DNA of 64,000 nt from Meiothermus sp. Pnk-1 (lineage in GTDB: Bacteria > Deinococcota > Deinococci > Deinococcales > Thermaceae): positions 1-64,000 of the forward strand of contig NZ_QKOB01000017.1 of assembly GCF_003226535.1 (NCBI RefSeq), read 5' to 3'. Within the stretch, counting starts at the first letter, position 1. Every line of letters starts with the position of its first letter. Below, in pieces: positions 56,958-64,000 of this stretch. A program made the position numbers and the translations under genes. The notes beneath the pieces are model-generated. The model searched no databases. It had not been told where the DNA came from and saw nothing but the letters and a program-made list of their open reading frames with translations.

Positions 56958-58464
56958 GGCTCTCACCTCGTTCATCCTCCTTTTCTCCCGCGACACTTGC
57001 TGTCGTGCGCAGCCCTGCCAAGCGCTGCTCCATCCAGGTTCTCGCGTCCCCGGTCTCCATCACCGGAAGAAGCTCTAAGAGGCGTTCGCTGAAACCCGCT
57101 AGGCGTGCCAACCCTTCCTGGGGAAAAGCCAAGGGAGCGTATCCGGCCACGTTGATCACGTAAGCCCGGTGGTGGTTGGCCTGGCGAAGCCAGCGGAAAA
57201 GGGGAGACATGGCGTCGTCCGCTACCTGCTCGTCGGTGAAGATCACCACGCGGGGCCCGGAGAAGCCGGGGAGAACTTCCTGCAAGGCTCCACCCAGATA
57301 CGTTCCGCCCCCGCCGCTGTCCAGAAGGGTCTGGACCAGGGTCCGGATGGGGGTCTCGCGGGATTCCCTTACGGGATGGACCGCGCCATCAAACCCCACC
57401 AACCTTCCGCCGAGCCTCCGGTAGAGAAGAGCTCCAAGGCTACTCGCGGCTAGGGCATAGGTGGCCTGGCTATTTTGGCTCAAGGAGGCGTACATGGACC
57501 CAGAGACATCCACCAAGACCAGGCTTTCGCCCTCCAGGTGAACCTCGGGGAGGGTGGCCTCGAGGGCTTCCTCGAGAGCAGCCAAAAGCGGTGAGGGCCA
57601 GTCCTCCTCTTCCCCTCGGAAGATGGCAAGAAGCCACTGGTGGGGAAAGATCTGCCAGCGCTTGACCTCCTCCTTGCACCCCAGGTGAGTAAGGATATGT
57701 TCCAAGACCTCGGGACTCTGCAAGAGGCCGTGGCGGTGGAGGTTGCCAAGGTTGCGCAGGAGAGAAAGCCCTTTCAAGTAGGGCAGAACTTGACGCCAGG
57801 TCTCAGGATGGCTTCCCCTCTGGGAAAGCACCCTCTCCCAGTAGGGGCGCTCCTCCAAAAGGCGTTGTACGAGGGCCTGGGCTTCGGGAAGGGCCCTCTT
57901 GCCGCGGATTAGCCACTCGTAGACCATGGCGTGGGCCCAGTTCAAGGGCTTAGGATGGCACAGGATCAGGGCGTCGCGCTGGCTGAAGGAATGCCCCTCC
58001 CTGCGGTACTTGACCAGAGCGTAAGGACTCATGCGGTTCAGCCTTTGGGCCACGGCCACCTTGAGGGATTTGCGGATCTTCCACCCCTGGAGCCTGGTGT
58101 AGGCCAGGGTCTCCAGGTGCTCGTCCCCGCGAAGCCAGACCTTAGGGGCCACCTCTTCGGCCAAGGCCGTGGGCCCCCACCAGAAGAGGTGGGCAAGAAG
58201 CGCTGCGGGACCCGAGCGAAGTCCCAAGACCTGACGGGCGTAGGCAGCAAGCAAGGCCACAAAAGCAGGGTCCTCCTGAGTTACACGCTTCGCAAGGAAG
58301 GTCAGGCGGTCGGCGCGCCCCTGGTCACTTTCATAGAAAAGATCACCGTCAAAGAGGCTGCCGGCTACCAGAAGAAGTAACTGGGTCTTGGGGTCTGCGG
58401 CAAACCCCGGGCCGCCCTGGTGGGTGGAAACCAAGCTGGACGTTCTAGAAGGGTTGAAGCTCAC
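56917..58464 (-). CDS. rsr: Ro60/TROVE-VWA RNA-binding protein (Rsr-like)
   Basis: This 515-residue protein starts with GTG 58464 behind GGGAGG. Residues about 20-310 are the HEAT-like TROVE ring (LTFLAKRVTQEDPAFVALLA, LRSGPAALLAHLFWW, KIRKSLKVAVAQRLNRMSPY). The VWA/MIDAS part follows: ESLVLVDVSGSMYASLSQNS (DVSGS 319-323), GGGGTYLGGALQEVLPG and RVVIFTDEQVADDA. Bacterial Ro proteins bind Y RNAs and assist RNA decay and repair under stress, as in Deinococcus. The RNA ligase and NYN genes downstream fit an RNA-repair group. A strong promoter lies about 220 bases upstream. Confidence 0.82.
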   Translation of the reverse strand: MSFNPSRTSSLVSTHQGGPGFAADPKTQLLLLVAGSLFDGDLFYESDQGRADRLTFLAKRVTQEDPAFVALLAAYARQVLGLRSGPAALLAHLFWWGPTALAEEVAPKVWLRGDEHLETLAYTRLQGWKIRKSLKVAVAQRLNRMSPYALVKYRREGHSFSQRDALILCHPKPLNWAHAMVYEWLIRGKRALPEAQALVQRLLEERPYWERVLSQRGSHPETWRQVLPYLKGLSLLRNLGNLHRHGLLQSPEVLEHILTHLGCKEEVKRWQIFPHQWLLAIFRGEEEDWPSPLLAALEEALEATLPEVHLEGESLVLVDVSGSMYASLSQNSQATYALAASSLGALLYRRLGGRLVGFDGAVHPVRESRETPIRTLVQTLLDSGGGGTYLGGALQEVLPGFSGPRVVIFTDEQVADDAMSPLFRWLRQANHHRAYVINVAGYAPLAFPQEGLARLAGFSERLLELLPVMETGDARTWMEQRLAGLRTTASVAGEKEDERGESHGGEKTFDEIFGA

Positions 58465-58690
58465 AAAAACCTCCCTTCCCTTGCAGGGTCAAGACCAAAC
58501 CCTCAAGGCTGAAGAAGCCGTAATGGATTGTTTGGGATTTTTAACTGGAATTGTGGCTTGCTAACCTGCCGCCAAAGCCTAATAACAGGTGCTTGGAGAA
58601 GCCCGGGGATGGGTGCGCTCGGTTTGTTCTTGGAATTCCTCCGCTTCCTGGAAGAAGTAGCCGAGGCGCTTCGCCGCCGGGCGAAAAAGG
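58465..58690 (-). ncRNA. Leader upstream of rsr, candidate Y-type RNA
   Basis: From the promoter at 58691-58720 to the rsr GTG there are about 220 bases without a gene on the minus strand. Local dyads include CTTCC-A-GGAAG, GGCT-TCTTC-AGCC and GGGT..GGTC-TT-GACCC. Bacterial Ro genes are often preceded by a Y RNA gene. I could not fold it or find a convincing tRNA-like module, so this is only a positional candidate; a plain 5' leader is the simpler alternative. Confidence 0.25.
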
Positions 58691-58720
58691 ACTATAACAC
58701 AAGGCGGTTAATCTTGTCAA
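58691..58720 (-). promoter_or_regulatory. Promoter reading toward rsr
   Basis: On the minus strand TTGACA (58715-58720) and TATAGT (58691-58696) are 18 bases apart, close to the sigma-70/sigma-A consensus. The IS4 element ends about 14 bases upstream without touching it. Confidence 0.7.
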
Positions 58721-58733
58721 TAACCTGTAGTCC

Positions 58734-59920
58734 CTGAGTTTTCATCACTTTCGCCCTCCCTTTCTGCCCCCCGCCAGCTCTGCAAGCACCCGATGGAAGA
58801 GCCTGAGGATGTGTCCCTTCAGCCCAGGCGGGGGCTGGGCCAGAGCCAAACGGCCTAAGGTGAACAGGCTTTGCCGCTCGGGATGGGCGACCAAGCGGTG
58901 GAGCCAAGGCCTTCCTTCCAGTCCCGCCCCCAAAAGCACCAGCATCACCTGGGCCAAGAACAAAAGCGAAAGCCACCCCACCAGGCTTGCCCGGGTCCGC
59001 AAAAGGTGCCGGTCCAGACCCAAGCCTGCCCCCTTCAGGTCCCGGAAGCCCTCCTCAATCCACATCCGCCACGCATACCCCTGAGGTTCAAAGAAGGATC
59101 CCTCGGGCAGGCTTAGGGCCAGATACCAGGGCTCCTCCCCCTCCTGGCTTAGGAACAGGTGCACCGGAACCTCACCCTTGAGCTTAGCCCGGAAGGAGAA
59201 GGGTGCGGGCACCCGGGGATACCGGGCCTTAAGCACGAAGCGTTCACCTTCTTCCGAAACCACGCTGACGGTGCCCTTCAGGCGGATGAGGAAGGCCGCA
59301 CCCCAATCCTTGAGCCGCTTGAGCAGGGCTGTGGCGTCAAACCCCCGGTCGGCCAGGAAAAGGGGAACGAAGCCGAGCTCCTTCACCCACGCGGTGAGCC
59401 GGTAAAGGAAGCGGGCCTCAACCCGGCTTGCGCTGGGCCAAGGGGAGGAGGGACACACCTCGAAGGCCACCACCAGGACCCGCCCCCTCAGGGGTAAGGC
59501 GGCGACCAGAGCCTGATGCTTTCCATCCTCCAGGGGTGTCCAGTCCACGAGCAGGGGAAGCAACTTGCCCTTTGCCGCCCGGGGGGAGAGGAGGGGGAGC
59601 AGGGCCCGGGTCAGGATCCAGGGGTTTTGCAGGGCGGGGTGGCGGAGGTAGCGCCAGAGCCGGTTGAGCTTGGCTTGGGCGCTGTAGGGCAGGGGCAGGT
59701 TTCGCGCGTAGGCGCTGAGGGTAGGGCGGGCAGGGGGGTGGAGCAGAAAGGCGCCGGTCACGCGATAGCGTACCTTGAGGAACAGGGCCGGGTTGGTGCG
59801 GAAAGAGGGTTTGTGTCCAAGCCGAGAGCCGTGGTGTGATGGAAAGGGGCTTGTGGTTCCACACACCTTACCCAAGCCCCTTTTCCTTTGGCTGGCAAGA
59901 GCAAACTGATGAGAGGTCAG
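58734..59920 (-). mobile_element. IS4-family insertion sequence
   Basis: The ends read CTGAGTTTTCATCACTTT at 58734 and, on the other strand, CTGACCTCTCATCAGTTT from 59920; 14 of 18 bases match. I find no certain target duplication. It sits between two divergent promoters, about 14 bases from each -35 box. Confidence 0.6.
58745..59866 (-). CDS. IS4-family transposase
   Basis: The protein has about 373 residues with probable GTG start at 59866; the frame stays open far upstream, but that is antisense of the LacI gene. Catalytic segments: LLVDWTPLEDGKHQALVA (first Asp), FVPLFLADRGFDATALLKRL (second Asp) and WRMWIEEGFRDLKGAGLGLD (Glu, YREK region). It shows no stop or frameshift and may be active. 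It differs from the broken IS4 transposase at 733-3188. Confidence 0.82.
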   Translation of the reverse strand: MCGTTSPFPSHHGSRLGHKPSFRTNPALFLKVRYRVTGAFLLHPPARPTLSAYARNLPLPYSAQAKLNRLWRYLRHPALQNPWILTRALLPLLSPRAAKGKLLPLLVDWTPLEDGKHQALVAALPLRGRVLVVAFEVCPSSPWPSASRVEARFLYRLTAWVKELGFVPLFLADRGFDATALLKRLKDWGAAFLIRLKGTVSVVSEEGERFVLKARYPRVPAPFSFRAKLKGEVPVHLFLSQEGEEPWYLALSLPEGSFFEPQGYAWRMWIEEGFRDLKGAGLGLDRHLLRTRASLVGWLSLLFLAQVMLVLLGAGLEGRPWLHRLVAHPERQSLFTLGRLALAQPPPGLKGHILRLFHRVLAELAGGRKGGRK

Positions 59921-59933
59921 CTGGTGCAAGGGC

Positions 59934-59980
59934 TTGACAGGCGGGGGGGCGAGGGGTATAAATACTGCAAACGTTTGCAG
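59934..59980 (+). promoter_or_regulatory. lacI-family promoter with palindromic operator
   Basis: TTGACA (59934-59939) and TATAAA (59957-59962) are 17 bases apart. CTGCAAACGTTTGCAG (59965-59980) is a perfect 16-bp palindrome with the central CG typical of LacI/GalR operators, lying over the start of transcription. The regulator gene begins 51 bases further on, so autorepression is likely, with the sugar transporter genes under the same control. Confidence 0.85.
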
Positions 59981-60031
59981 CAGGAGATGTTTGCTCCACC
60001 TTGACTCCGTGAAAGGGGAGTTGGACTCGAG

Positions 60032-61069
60032 ATGGTGCGACTGGAGGATGTGGCGAACCGCGCCGGGGTTTCGGTATCCACCGTGTCCCGCGCGCTGACG
60101 CGGCCCGAGATGGTGACCCCCGAGACCCGCAGGCGAATCCTCGAGGCCGCCCGGGCCCTGGGCTATGCTCCCAACCAGCTCGCCCGCAGCCTGCGCAAGC
60201 AAGGCTCGCGCACCATCGGCCTGATCATCTCCGACATCCTGGTGCCTTTTCACGCCGAGGTAGCCAAGGGGGTGGAGGACGTAGCCAGCGAGCGCGGCTT
60301 TGCTACCATCCTGTGCAATTCCGGTGAGGATCCGAAGGAGGAGGCGCGCTATCTCGAGGTGCTGCGGGGTTTCCAGGTGAAGGGCATCATCATCGAGCCC
60401 ACCCGGGGTACCGCCCAGCGCCAACGCATCGAGGCCCTGGTCAAAGGCGGCACCCGCGTGGTAGAGGTCGACCGCATCAGCGGGGCCAGAGGGGTCACCT
60501 CGGTGCTCTCGGACAACCTGGGGGGAGCCGCGAGCGCCGCTGAGTACCTCTTGGGCTTGGGCCACCGCTCTTTCGCCGTCATCGCCGGCGACACCAGCAT
60601 CACCAGCGGAAAAGAACGCCTGGCGGGCTTCCAAGGGGGCCTGGAGCGCCGGGGGGTATCCCTGGACCCCCGCTGGGTATTCACCTGCGCCAACACCCCC
60701 GAGGGGGGCTACCGGGCCGCCCGCGAACTGTTCGCCCGCCCCGGCCTGCCCTCGGCCCTGTTCGTGCAGAACGCCCAGATGATGAGCGGGGTGCTGCGGG
60801 CGGTGCGGGAGGTCGGCCTCGAGATTCCCCGCCAGCTCTCGGTGGTGTGCTTCGACGAGACCCAGTGGACCCCCCTGGTGAGCCCGGCCCTCACGGTAGT
60901 GGCCCAGCAGGCCTACGAACTCGGGCGCACCGCCGCCAAGATCATCGTCAAAAACATGGAGCAGCGGGCTGAAAAGCAACCCCGCGTCGTGCGGCTCCCC
61001 ACCCAGCTGGTGGTGCGGGAGTCGTGCGGGAGGCCCCGCGAGCGAGAGGAGGTGAGGGAGACTGCCTGA
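60032..61069 (+). CDS. LacI/GalR-family transcriptional regulator
   Basis: The protein has 345 residues. The HTH RLEDVANRAGVSVSTVSRAL (3-22) and hinge LGYAPNQLARSLRKQGSRTI are followed by a periplasmic-binding-like sensor (IGLIISDILVPFHAEVAKGV, YLLGLGHRSFAVIAGD, LSVVCFDETQWTPLVSPALT). The sensor shows a substituted C-lobe, FDETQW in place of the common FDD, near the ligand pocket. A perfect operator lies in its own promoter. The next three genes form a sugar ABC importer, its probable target. Confidence 0.9.
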   Translation: MVRLEDVANRAGVSVSTVSRALTRPEMVTPETRRRILEAARALGYAPNQLARSLRKQGSRTIGLIISDILVPFHAEVAKGVEDVASERGFATILCNSGEDPKEEARYLEVLRGFQVKGIIIEPTRGTAQRQRIEALVKGGTRVVEVDRISGARGVTSVLSDNLGGAASAAEYLLGLGHRSFAVIAGDTSITSGKERLAGFQGGLERRGVSLDPRWVFTCANTPEGGYRAARELFARPGLPSALFVQNAQMMSGVLRAVREVGLEIPRQLSVVCFDETQWTPLVSPALTVVAQQAYELGRTAAKIIVKNMEQRAEKQPRVVRLPTQLVVRESCGRPREREEVRETA

Positions 61070-61125
61070 ACCCGACGACCAGGCTTTAGACACGGTGTTC
61101 TTTAGACATGAGGAGGTTTGATCCT

Positions 61126-62601
61126 ATGTACAAGCGCATATTTGCCCTTCTCGCAGGGGTAAGCGTGCTGCTGGCCGGGATGGGGCTGGGCCAGGGTAAG
61201 CGCTTTGATGGGGTGCAGATCAACGTGCTCACCTTCACCGGCCCCCAGATCGCCGAGCCCCTCAGGCGGCACGGCAAGGAGTTCGAACAGATGACCGGGG
61301 CCAAGGTCAACGTGGTGGTGGTCCCCTTCGCCGACCTCTACCAGCAGATCCTGACCGACGCCACCACCGGCACCAACAGCTACGACGCCTGGATCTTCGC
61401 CCCCCAGTGGATCGCCGACTTCGTGCCCGCGGGGATTATAGAGGACCTCACCGCGCGCATCCGCGCGGACCGGGAGATCCAGTGGAACGACATCGGCGAG
61501 TTCTTCCGCAACTTCAGCGCCAGCTACGGCGGCAAGATCTACACCGTCCCCCTCGACGGCGACTTCCAGATGGTCTACTACCGCACCGACGTGCTGCAGC
61601 AGCTCGGCCTGAAACCCCCCCAGACCTGGGACGACTACCTGGCCATCGCCAAGGCGGCCTATGGCAAGGACTGGAACGGGGACGGCAAGCCCGACTACGG
61701 CAGCTGCATCGCCAAGAAACGCAACGCCCAGTCCTACTGGATGTTCACCTCCATCCTCGGGGGCTACGTGCAGTCCAAGGGCACCCAGCAGGGGCTATTC
61801 TTCGACACCGAGACCATGCGCCCCTTGGTGAAGAACGAGGCTTTCGCCGAGGCCTTGCGGGTCTACAAAGAGACCACCCAGTACGGCCCCCCCGATGAGC
61901 TCAACCTGGACGTGGGCGACACCCGCGGCCTCTTCGTGAGCGGGCGATGCGCCCTTTCCGTGGACTGGGGGGATATCGGCACCCTGGCCATCGACCCGCA
62001 GACCTCCAAGGTCAAGGACAAGGTGGGCGCGGTGATCCTGCCGGGAAGCCGGCGGGTGTTGGACCGGTCTACCGGCAAGCTGGTAACCTGCACCGCTAGC
62101 CTCTGCCCCTACGCTACAGGGGGCATCAACCACGCCCCCTACGCGGCCTTCGGGGGCTGGTCGGGGGGCATCAACGCCAAGGCCAAGCCCCAGGCCAAGG
62201 ATGCGGCCTACGCCCTGTTCTCCTACATGAGCAGCCCGGCGGTCTCGGGCAAGGACGTCACCATCGGGATCACCGGTTTCAACCCCTACCGCGTCTCCCA
62301 CTTCAAGAACCTCAAGCTCTGGACCGAGGCCGGCTTCAGCGAGGCCGCGGCCAAGAACTACCTGGGGGCCATCGAGGCCAGCCTCACCAGCCCCAACATG
62401 ATCCTGGACCTGCGCATCCCCAAAACCCAACAGTACCAGCAGGTGGTGCTGGACAAGGCCCTGGCGGAGTTCCTGGCTGGGCAGATCAACGCTCAGCAGG
62501 CCATGGACCAGATCAATAGCGGCTGGGAGGAGATCACCAACGCCGAGGGCCGGGAGCGGCAAAGGCAGGCCTATCGCGCCAGCCTGAGCATCGAACGCTA
62601 G
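61126..62601 (+). CDS. ABC sugar-binding protein (family 1)
   Basis: The protein has about 491 residues from ATG 61126, placed 9 bases after AGGAGG; an ATG at 61108 is less likely. Signal peptide MYKRIFALLAGVSVLLAGMG. The body shows INVLTFTGPQIAEPLRRHGK, YDAWIFAPQWIADFVPAGII, YTVPLDGDFQMVYYRTDVLQ and AAFGGWSGGINAKAKPQAKD, fitting large maltose/alpha-glucoside-type binding proteins. A calcium-like loop, KDWNGDGKPDYGS, is present. The substrate is not readable from sequence. Confidence 0.87.
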   Translation: MYKRIFALLAGVSVLLAGMGLGQGKRFDGVQINVLTFTGPQIAEPLRRHGKEFEQMTGAKVNVVVVPFADLYQQILTDATTGTNSYDAWIFAPQWIADFVPAGIIEDLTARIRADREIQWNDIGEFFRNFSASYGGKIYTVPLDGDFQMVYYRTDVLQQLGLKPPQTWDDYLAIAKAAYGKDWNGDGKPDYGSCIAKKRNAQSYWMFTSILGGYVQSKGTQQGLFFDTETMRPLVKNEAFAEALRVYKETTQYGPPDELNLDVGDTRGLFVSGRCALSVDWGDIGTLAIDPQTSKVKDKVGAVILPGSRRVLDRSTGKLVTCTASLCPYATGGINHAPYAAFGGWSGGINAKAKPQAKDAAYALFSYMSSPAVSGKDVTIGITGFNPYRVSHFKNLKLWTEAGFSEAAAKNYLGAIEASLTSPNMILDLRIPKTQQYQQVVLDKALAEFLAGQINAQQAMDQINSGWEEITNAEGRERQRQAYRASLSIER

Positions 62602-62625
62602 ACCTGGGCCATGCGGAGGGGGGAG

Positions 62626-63780
62626 ATGGAGCGACCCGAGCACACCCCGATCGAGGCCCCCGCGGCGCGCGCCGCGGGGGCGAACCCCGGACCTCTGCTG
62701 CGGATGAGCGCGTGGCTTGAGCGCCAGGCCGGTGCGATCTTTTTGCTGCCCGCGGTGGGGCTGATGCTGGGCTTTGCCCTCTTCCCTCTCCTGGGCTCGC
62801 TGTACTCCTCCTTGATAAGAATTCGCTTCAGCGGCGGGCAGACCGAGCTCGACTTCGTGGGCCTGGCCAACTACCGCAAGCTGCTCTTGGGCAGCGAGCA
62901 GGCGCATTTTTTGGGCAGGGGGGGTGAAGCCTTATGGGTTTGGGCAGCGCTCTTTTTCCTGGCCCTGCTGTTGGCCTGGAGTCTCTACCGGCGCCGCCGG
63001 CAGGGGCGCGGGGGACTCGCCTGGCCCCTTTTGGGCGGGGTTTTGGTGTTGGCCTTCGCCTGGCTGGTGCTCTCCCGGCTGGTCCCCGGCAGCCTGCTGG
63101 GGACCTTGCAGACCACGCTCTTCTACGTCTTTGCGGGCACGGCCTTGCAGTACGGGCTGGGGCTGGGACTGGCCTTGCTGTGCGCCGAGCGCCTGCCGGG
63201 AACCCGCTTTTTCCGGGTGGTGTTCATGCTGCCTCTGGCCATCACCCCGGTGGGGATCGCCTACATGTTCCGCATGCTCACCGACACCAGCAAGGGGCCC
63301 TTGCAGCCCCTCTGGGCGGCGCTGGGCCTTTCGGGCTTCTCCTGGGTCAACGACCCCTGGGGGGCCCGCTTTGCGGTGCTCATCGGCGATACCTGGCAGT
63401 GGACCCCCTTCGCCTTCATCGTCTTGCTGGCCGCGCTGCAGAGCATCCCCCAGGAGCAGGTTGAAGCCGCCGCGGTGGACGGGGCTACCCGGTGGCAGAC
63501 CTTCCGCTACGTGATCTTCCCTTACCTGCTGCCGGCCAGCGCCACTTTGGTCCTCATCCGCATGATCGAGGGCTTCAAGATCGTGGACCTGCCCAACATC
63601 CTTACCAATGGCGGCCCGGGCACGGCTACGGAGTCCCTCACCCTGCACGCCTACTTCGCCTGGCGGACGCTGGACGTGGGCACGGCGGCGGCGTTGGGCT
63701 TCGTCTTGCTCGTATTGGTCTCGCTGTTCAGCACGATCTACGCCCGAACGGTCTTGCCACGGGCGAGGGGGGAGGGTTGA
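62626..63780 (+). CDS. ABC sugar importer permease, MalF type
   Basis: The protein has about 384 residues; I choose ATG 62626 because GGAGGGGGGAG lies directly before it (ATG 62611 is in the same frame). It has seven or eight hydrophobic segments, with an unusual extra helix and basic loop (WAALFFLALLLAWSLYRRRR) near residues 100-125, before the core. The EAA loop is QVEAAAVDGATRWQTFRYVI. MalF-like: FVFAGTALQYGLG and ILTNGGPGTATESLTLHAYF. Confidence 0.87.
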   Translation: MERPEHTPIEAPAARAAGANPGPLLRMSAWLERQAGAIFLLPAVGLMLGFALFPLLGSLYSSLIRIRFSGGQTELDFVGLANYRKLLLGSEQAHFLGRGGEALWVWAALFFLALLLAWSLYRRRRQGRGGLAWPLLGGVLVLAFAWLVLSRLVPGSLLGTLQTTLFYVFAGTALQYGLGLGLALLCAERLPGTRFFRVVFMLPLAITPVGIAYMFRMLTDTSKGPLQPLWAALGLSGFSWVNDPWGARFAVLIGDTWQWTPFAFIVLLAALQSIPQEQVEAAAVDGATRWQTFRYVIFPYLLPASATLVLIRMIEGFKIVDLPNILTNGGPGTATESLTLHAYFAWRTLDVGTAAALGFVLLVLVSLFSTIYARTVLPRARGEG

Positions 63781-63781
63781 G

Positions 63782-64000
63782 ATGAGAAATCCCTTGAAGC
63801 CTTCACCGCTTCAGGTCGCGTTCACCTATGCCGTGCTGGTGATCGCCGCCGCCCTGGTGCTCTTCCCGCTGTACTGGGTGGTGGTGACCTCCTTGAAGCT
63901 GCCCATCGACGTGTTCAACGGGCCCTTTTACCTGCCCTTCGTGGACTTCCGGCCTAGCCTCCACGCCTGGCAGTACGTCTTTGGCGTGCTGGGCCCGGAT
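63782..64000 (+). CDS. ABC sugar importer permease, MalG type (cut by window end)
   Basis: Only the first 73 codons are present. From ATG 63782, one base after the previous stop, MRNPLKPSPLQVAFTYAVLV leads into the hydrophobic helix IAAALVLFPLYWVVVTSLKL, typical of MalG-class permeases. It completes a two-permease importer. Confidence 0.85.
   Translation, partial: MRNPLKPSPLQVAFTYAVLVIAAALVLFPLYWVVVTSLKLPIDVFNGPFYLPFVDFRPSLHAWQYVFGVLGPD

Noticed and set aside
59867-61093. Extension of the IS4 transposase frame to 782 residues on the minus strand
   Set aside because: The extra part is antisense to the LacI-family gene and crosses its promoter and operator; the transposase itself starts near 59866.

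Overview
The window is about 64 kb of GC-rich DNA. Its protein style, the stand-alone cobT/cobS pair, the pilT remnant, and the load of IS3, IS4, IS256 and IS200/IS605 elements suggest a thermophile of the Thermus/Meiothermus group. This is inferred from composition and family resemblance; there is no 16S or other taxonomic marker in the window.

Layout. 1-3.5 kb is a transposon graveyard: an IS3 element sits inside a broken IS4 transposase, beside IS256 and IS3 remnants, and the junction cuts into pilT. 3.9-10.5 kb holds four toxin-antitoxin pairs (one HigBA-like, three VapBC-like) around a CsgG-like/FlgT-like envelope gene pair, the second of which is split by a TnpB element. 10.5-12.5 kb is cobT-cobS, for the lower-ligand and final steps of cobalamin synthesis. 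12.5-15.6 kb is a ugpBAE-type sugar/glycerol-phosphate ABC importer without its ATPase. 15.7-21.7 kb has two more IS200/IS605-type elements, a BTAD regulator remnant and a large PKD-domain lipoprotein.

21.7-58.5 kb is the unusual part. On the minus strand, read from 58.5 kb downward, come: a Ro60/TROVE-VWA protein; two YbjN-like paralogues; an NPYTG-repeat peptide; a small gene split by an IS200/IS605-type insertion; a nuclease/sbcC fusion pseudogene; a NYN-domain protein; a T4 Rnl1-like RNA ligase; a WYL regulator; two VWA proteins (one membrane-anchored); a 921-residue tubulin-like GTPase; an unrecognised 699-residue protein; a BrxL-like AAA+ ATPase; a UvrD helicase with a RelE-like N-terminus; a SNF2 helicase; a PglX/DrmMI-like adenine methyltransferase; and a HigB-HigA-SecB-like toxin-antitoxin-chaperone module. 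Then a more AT-rich RecQ-phosphoribosyltransferase plus DprA pair lies on the plus strand. Last is a 1840-residue DEAD/DUF1998 helicase with a nuclease-like domain. The BrxL-like protein and the big helicase end in the same ~83-residue module (about 51 of 83 positions identical by hand count), so the helicase probably belongs to the same system although other cassettes now separate them.

My reading is that tubulin + VWA + BrxL-like + UvrD + SNF2 + methyltransferase + DEAD/DUF1998 helicase form one composite anti-phage system. It mixes DISARM-like and BREX-like parts with a tubulin/VWA set that neither has. An RNA-repair/quality-control set (Ro60-like, RNA ligase, NYN, WYL regulator) lies next to it on the same strand. 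I cannot match this combination to a named system from the sequence alone.

58.7-64 kb returns to metabolism: an intact IS4-family element, then a LacI-family regulator with a clear promoter and a perfect palindromic operator, a sugar-binding protein and two permeases (the second cut by the window end).
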